From an uncultured Verrucomicrobiales bacterium (GTDB lineage Bacteria > Verrucomicrobiota > Verrucomicrobiia > Verrucomicrobiales > Akkermansiaceae): a DNA stretch of 35,157 nucleotides. The position numbers and the translations under genes are program-made. Positions 32,491-35,157 of the stretch are shown here, piece after piece. The stretch covers positions 1 to 35,157 of the forward strand of contig CALGMJ010000037.1 in the NCBI GenBank assembly GCA_937958875.1, given 5' to 3'. The notes under the pieces are model-generated. The model was not told the origin of the DNA. It saw only the letters and a list, made by a program, of their open reading frames with translations, and searched no databases. The number at the start of each line of letters is the position of its first letter. Position 1 is the stretch's first letter.

Positions 32491-33418
32491 ACAGAGCATC
32501 CACTTCAGGAAGATCCGCTGCCGTGCGAGCTTTACGGCTTACGATAATCTTTCCTTTCCTTACCAAAAAGGCACCAGGCATCTGTAAGCCATCACCCGCT
32601 AGGTGACCGACGCCACAGCCACGGAAAAAAGCCACCGCGCCTCGATACCAGACGCTCGGACCAAAGAGTTCCAGAAAACCACCTTTTCCCAGACCAAAAG
32701 CTCGGTACAAGTCACACCAAGGGTCCGCAATACGGGCGACATCTGCGCATCTAAGATAGTCGACCTCTTCACCTTCTTTCAGCATGTGAACGAGCACTAG
32801 CTTCGCGCCATGTTCACGAGACTGAGCTTCCATATTCTCCAAATTTTTCAAAAGCTGTCGGGTAAAGGTGCAACCAAAATGTCGCAGAAAAACGACGGCC
32901 AAAGTTTGATCCTCTGAAGCTTCAGCAAGTGTTTGTCCGTCAGAAAGTTTAAAAGTCTTCATCGCCTCATCTCTCGACATCGGCTCTCCCACGGCTGGTT
33001 GCCCCACTGCCAAACAAGCCGCTGACCACAGAATCATCGCAAACGGGATAAGCCAGATAAGGTCATTAAAAATGATCATCCAACCCGCGGCCCATGGCAA
33101 TTCACCCTGAGAGGCTGCCCAGACAAAGCCAATAGGGCCAAATACTTTTCCTAAAAATCCGACTAGCACGATGGGCCAATGTTTCAGAGGAGCCTGTGCT
33201 GCGATAAGATAGCCCACTCCGTAAACTCCGACGATCATCCCAATACACTGCCACAGAAATATATATCGAGGCTCTTCCATCCCCGAAATTGAAAACCACG
33301 CCTTAGGCCAGCCGGCCACCCAAAGCCCAAACAAAAGATTATAAATCCCCGCCAGACGTAATGCGCCCCCCATCCAGCATGGGGCTTTACAGCTGCGCGC
33401 ATCACATTCGATTGTCAT
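32480..33418 (-). CDS. Fusion of a four-helix membrane domain with a SelL-related (peroxiredoxin-like) redox domain
   Basis: A 312-residue protein. After a Cys-containing head (CDARSCKAPCW, residues 5-15) there are four hydrophobic helices at about 20-38, 52-73, 80-100 and 111-137. Motifs here are IFLWQCIGMIVGVYGVGY and GFLGKVFGPIGFVWAA. Residues about 150-312 are a thioredoxin-fold domain like SelL-related AhpC/TSA proteins: VVFLRHFGCTFTRQLL with Cys183, then MPGAFLVRKGKIIV. The active site reads CTFT, so the second Cys (or selenocysteine) of the usual CxxC-type motif is Thr. A TTG 11 codons upstream (33451) is open, but ATG 33418 starts just before the Cys-rich head and is preferred. The redox target is unknown. 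Confidence 0.78.
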   Translation of the reverse strand: MTIECDARSCKAPCWMGGALRLAGIYNLLFGLWVAGWPKAWFSISGMEEPRYIFLWQCIGMIVGVYGVGYLIAAQAPLKHWPIVLVGFLGKVFGPIGFVWAASQGELPWAAGWMIIFNDLIWLIPFAMILWSAACLAVGQPAVGEPMSRDEAMKTFKLSDGQTLAEASEDQTLAVVFLRHFGCTFTRQLLKNLENMEAQSREHGAKLVLVHMLKEGEEVDYLRCADVARIADPWCDLYRAFGLGKGGFLELFGPSVWYRGAVAFFRGCGVGHLAGDGLQMPGAFLVRKGKIIVSRKARTAADLPEVDALFTS

Positions 33419-33475
33419 GGCGGAAGCTAGTAGCCTTTTCACCGATGACAACCTGCTTTCCAGAAATAAACAGCT

Positions 33476-33497
33476 AAAAAAGGCTTAACAAAAAGCC
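33476..33497 (-). terminator. Intrinsic terminator downstream of cysK
   Basis: Read on the minus strand, GGCTT (33497-33493) pairs with AAGCC (33486-33482) around a 6-base loop, and a run of T follows (33481-33476). It lies about 134 bases after the cysK stop. The stem is short, but the T tract is clear. Confidence 0.5.
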
Positions 33498-33630
33498 AGG
33501 GTTTGAAACCAGATTTCAGCTGAAGGGCCAAACCAAACTCAATGTGAGTCGTTTCAAACACCTGACTTGCTAAGACAGATACACTCTCTCGAACCGGAAC
33601 TCGATACGTCCCAGTCTTCAGAACTAAGCC

Positions 33631-34599
33631 TTACTCTGGAAGCTCGGCGACTGGTAGGTTCATCACCTCTTCGCGATAGCTTTCCGCCAGTGGAGTGGAA
33701 AGATAGCGCTCTGTGGAAGAACAGCCGATAGTGACGATGCGCTTTCCTTTAAATTCAGGACGCTTTGCCACTTCGATCGCGGACCACACATTGGCACCTG
33801 TAGAAATTCCTGCTGGGATCCCCTCAAGCTGAGCCAGCTTCTGTGCCATTTCGAAGGCATCTTCGTTCGTCACGGTAATAGTGCCATCGAGCACTTCCGT
33901 ATTTAAGTTCCCTGGGATAAATCCAGCTCCAATTCCCTGAATCTTATGTGGTCCTGGAGACCCTCCACCGATCACGGGGCTATTTTCTGGTTCGACGGCA
34001 ATCGCTTTAAAATCTGGGTTCCGAGATTTGATGACTTCGGTCACTCCGGTAATCGTTCCGCCGGTCCCGACGCCGCACACGATCGCATCGATCTTCCCTT
34101 CGCTGGCGGACCAAATTTCTTCGGCTGTCGTCTGGCGGTGCACTTCTGGGTTTGCAGGATTATCAAATTGGCTCGGGCCAAAGGCATTTTCATCTTCAGC
34201 GAGAAGTTGCTTCGCTTTAGCAATCGCTCCTCCCATTCCCTTTGGCCCCGGAGTCAGCACGATTTCCGCGCCGAGACTGCGCAGGAGAACCCGGCGCTCG
34301 ATCGACATCGTTTCAGGCATAGTGAGAATGCACTTGTAGCCCTTAGCCCGCGCCACGAAAGCGAGTGCAATTCCGGTGTTACCAGAAGTGGCCTCGATGA
34401 TCGATCCACCTGGCTTCAGTTTCCCCTCTTTCTCCGCCGTCTCGACCATCGATTTCCCGATGCGATCCTTCACGCTAAAGAGTGGATTAAAAAATTCTGC
34501 CTTTACGAAAACCTCAGCCTCAAGACCTTCCGTGACATTGTTCAGCTTGATCAGCGGTGTGTTCCCGACAGTATCGACGATATTTGTAGCAATGCTCAT
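33631..34599 (-). CDS. cysK: Cysteine synthase (O-acetylserine sulfhydrylase)
   Basis: A 322-residue PLP enzyme that makes L-cysteine from O-acetyl-L-serine and sulfide. The PLP lysine is Lys44 in NPLFSVKDRIG. The substrate loop EATSGNTGIAL, the phosphate-binding GVGTGGTITGV and the HKIQGIGAGFIPGNL segment are all present, and the C-terminal GCSSTERYLSTPL is typical of CysK. The length fits the family. Upstream, 60 bases away on the same strand, is a cupin gene. A TATAAT hexamer in that gap suggests that cysK also has its own promoter. Confidence 0.96.
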   Translation of the reverse strand: MSIATNIVDTVGNTPLIKLNNVTEGLEAEVFVKAEFFNPLFSVKDRIGKSMVETAEKEGKLKPGGSIIEATSGNTGIALAFVARAKGYKCILTMPETMSIERRVLLRSLGAEIVLTPGPKGMGGAIAKAKQLLAEDENAFGPSQFDNPANPEVHRQTTAEEIWSASEGKIDAIVCGVGTGGTITGVTEVIKSRNPDFKAIAVEPENSPVIGGGSPGPHKIQGIGAGFIPGNLNTEVLDGTITVTNEDAFEMAQKLAQLEGIPAGISTGANVWSAIEVAKRPEFKGKRIVTIGCSSTERYLSTPLAESYREEVMNLPVAELPE

Positions 34600-34620
34600 G
34601 ATGGCGAGAGCTTAGGCCCC

Positions 34621-34626
34621 ATTATA
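34621..34626 (-). promoter_or_regulatory. Perfect -10 hexamer upstream of cysK
   Basis: ATTATA on the plus strand is TATAAT on the minus strand. It ends 21 bases before the ATG of cysK at 34599, a normal distance for a short leader. No good -35 box lies 16-18 bases further upstream; the nearest, TTGAGG, is only 13 away. The promoter is therefore likely but unproven. Confidence 0.4.
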
Positions 34627-34659
34627 TCGGCTGATCCAGCCTCAAAAGCGAGAAAGCCG

Positions 34660-35013
34660 CTACTCAAAATAAGTATCCTCATGAGCATATGGTGGCGCAC
34701 AGCAACAGAGAAAACGCACTTCATCGAGCCCACGAATCTGATGCCACTGCCCTGCTGGAATAAGCACCGCATCCCCTGGCCCGACTTCCTGCTCCTGACC
34801 TTCGATTTCCATCAAAGCGCGCCCTTCCATAATGTAGTAAAATTCCTCGCTGAGCTTATGGTAATGCCTCTCCGTTTGCGTTCCCGCTGGCACGGTAGCC
34901 TCCGCAAGACTCTGCCCTTTGACCGGCGCATTACTGAGGTCTAATAAGCTCCGAATGGTGGAGCCATCTTTTGTGGTAAATGGCTCCTGCTTGTCGCGCT
35001 TTCGAATTTCCAT
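34660..35013 (-). CDS. Small cupin-domain protein
   Basis: A 117-residue single-domain cupin. Motif 1 is G-x5-H-x-H-x4-E (GTQTERHYHKLSEEF), with His50, His52 and a Glu at 56 or 57. Motif 2 is PGDAVLIPAGQWHQI with His91. These residues should bind one metal ion. The FLCCCAPPYAHEDTYF tail (CCC at 103-105) resembles a subgroup of cupins of unknown substrate. Proteins like this include small isomerases, dioxygenases and sugar-binding regulators, so no reaction is assigned. It precedes cysK by 60 bases on the same strand. Confidence 0.88.
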   Translation of the reverse strand: MEIRKRDKQEPFTTKDGSTIRSLLDLSNAPVKGQSLAEATVPAGTQTERHYHKLSEEFYYIMEGRALMEIEGQEQEVGPGDAVLIPAGQWHQIRGLDEVRFLCCCAPPYAHEDTYFE

Positions 35014-35033
35014 GCCAGATCCATATCCCGCTC

Positions 35034-35053
35034 ACCGCTCCTTGGGCAGCGGT
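35034..35053. terminator. Hairpin between the partial upstream gene and the cupin gene
   Basis: ACCGCT (35034-35039) and AGCGGT (35048-35053) pair over 6 bp, and inner bases can extend the stem. On the plus strand it is followed by a T5 tract. The flanking genes read on the minus strand, where no T tract follows. It may terminate the upstream gene weakly or sit in the cupin leader. Confidence 0.35.
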
Positions 35054-35058
35054 ATTTT

Positions 35059-35157
35059 TCATTTCTTGAGTGCTCTCACCAGAGGCTCAGCTTTTTTCCA
35101 AAATCCGAAAAATCCAGCGCGTGCCAGCGGCTGCAATTCGAGATCTTCTTCTCGATC
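35059..35157 (-). CDS. C-terminal fragment of an unidentified protein
   Basis: On the minus strand a frame is open from the window edge to a TGA at 35061-35059. It gives 32 residues with a plausible protein ending: ELQPLARAGFFGFWKKAEPL, then VRALKK. It is oriented like the cupin and cysK genes and stops 45 bases before the cupin start. Too little is visible to identify the family. Confidence 0.45.
   Translation of the reverse strand, partial: DREEDLELQPLARAGFFGFWKKAEPLVRALKK

Noticed and set aside
33500-33559. GGTTTGAAACC and GTTTCAAAC short palindromes between the redox gene and cysK
   Set aside because: They are short, AT-rich and differ from each other. No gene-regulatory arrangement is evident beyond the terminator noted nearby.
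33946-34944. 332-codon open frame on the plus strand opposite cysK and the cupin gene
   Set aside because: It lies antisense to two well-supported genes and its translation (Trp/Arg/His-rich, no domain pattern) looks like a codon-bias shadow.

Overview
The window looks like a chromosomal stretch from a member of the Planctomycetes-Verrucomicrobia-Chlamydiae group, most likely a Verrucomicrobiota. This is inferred from gene content: an ECF sigma factor of the kinase-associated type next to beta-helix protein kinases, a large choice-of-anchor-D type secreted protein, VWA/TPR aerotolerance genes and a MCE/Pqi cluster. No rRNA or tRNA was found to confirm it. Coding density is high: no gene-free gap exceeds about 230 bases. 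No insertion sequence, phage gene, CRISPR array or RNA gene was recognised. Most start codons have no visible Shine-Dalgarno sequence.

Layout. (1) 1-435: C-terminal end of a secreted beta-sandwich protein, then a hairpin. (2) 506-5538: a signalling operon with an ECF sigma factor and two tandem, clearly paralogous transmembrane Ser/Thr kinases whose outer parts resemble beta-helices. (3) 5540-9208: a SWIM-SNF2 ATPase, a divergent GreA/GreB-like factor 25 bp away, and translation initiation factor IF-1. IF-1 has an unusual in-frame basic leader. (4) 9435-12848: a large ABCG-type transporter with TerB-like and FHA-like N-terminal regions. (5) 12849-13039: a convergent gap holding a 14-base match to the 3' end of an Illumina adapter, a possible assembly junction. 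(6) 13040-18735 on the minus strand: a protein resembling the XPB N-terminal region, LemA, an M48 (HtpX-like) protease with a TerB-like tail, and an AI-2E-family permease. (7) 18824-20696: class II fructose-bisphosphate aldolase with a textbook terminator, then a VC0807-like membrane protein. (8) 20697-20880: an intergenic composite of degenerate 9-10 bp tandem repeats. (9) 20881-26279: a Bat operon condensed into three genes, batA, batB-batC and batD-batE, followed by an S10 serine carboxypeptidase. (10) 27843-32490: a DUF21 membrane protein and a complete Pqi envelope-transport set with PqiA split in two (pqiA1, pqiA2, pqiB, pqiC). (11) 32480-35157 on the minus strand: a membrane/SelL-type redox fusion, cysteine synthase, a cupin and the tail of one more gene.

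Functional themes are envelope signalling and maintenance (kinases, Bat, Pqi/MCE, LemA/M48), transcription (ECF sigma, SNF2, Gre-like) and core metabolism (aldolase, cysteine synthase). The points most worth checking are the adapter-like 14-mer, the interspersed repeat upstream of bat, the IF-1 leader with ATC where ATG is expected, the two gene fusions in the Bat operon that retain signal-peptide-like junctions, and the sigma/kinase locus with degenerate kinase glycine loops.
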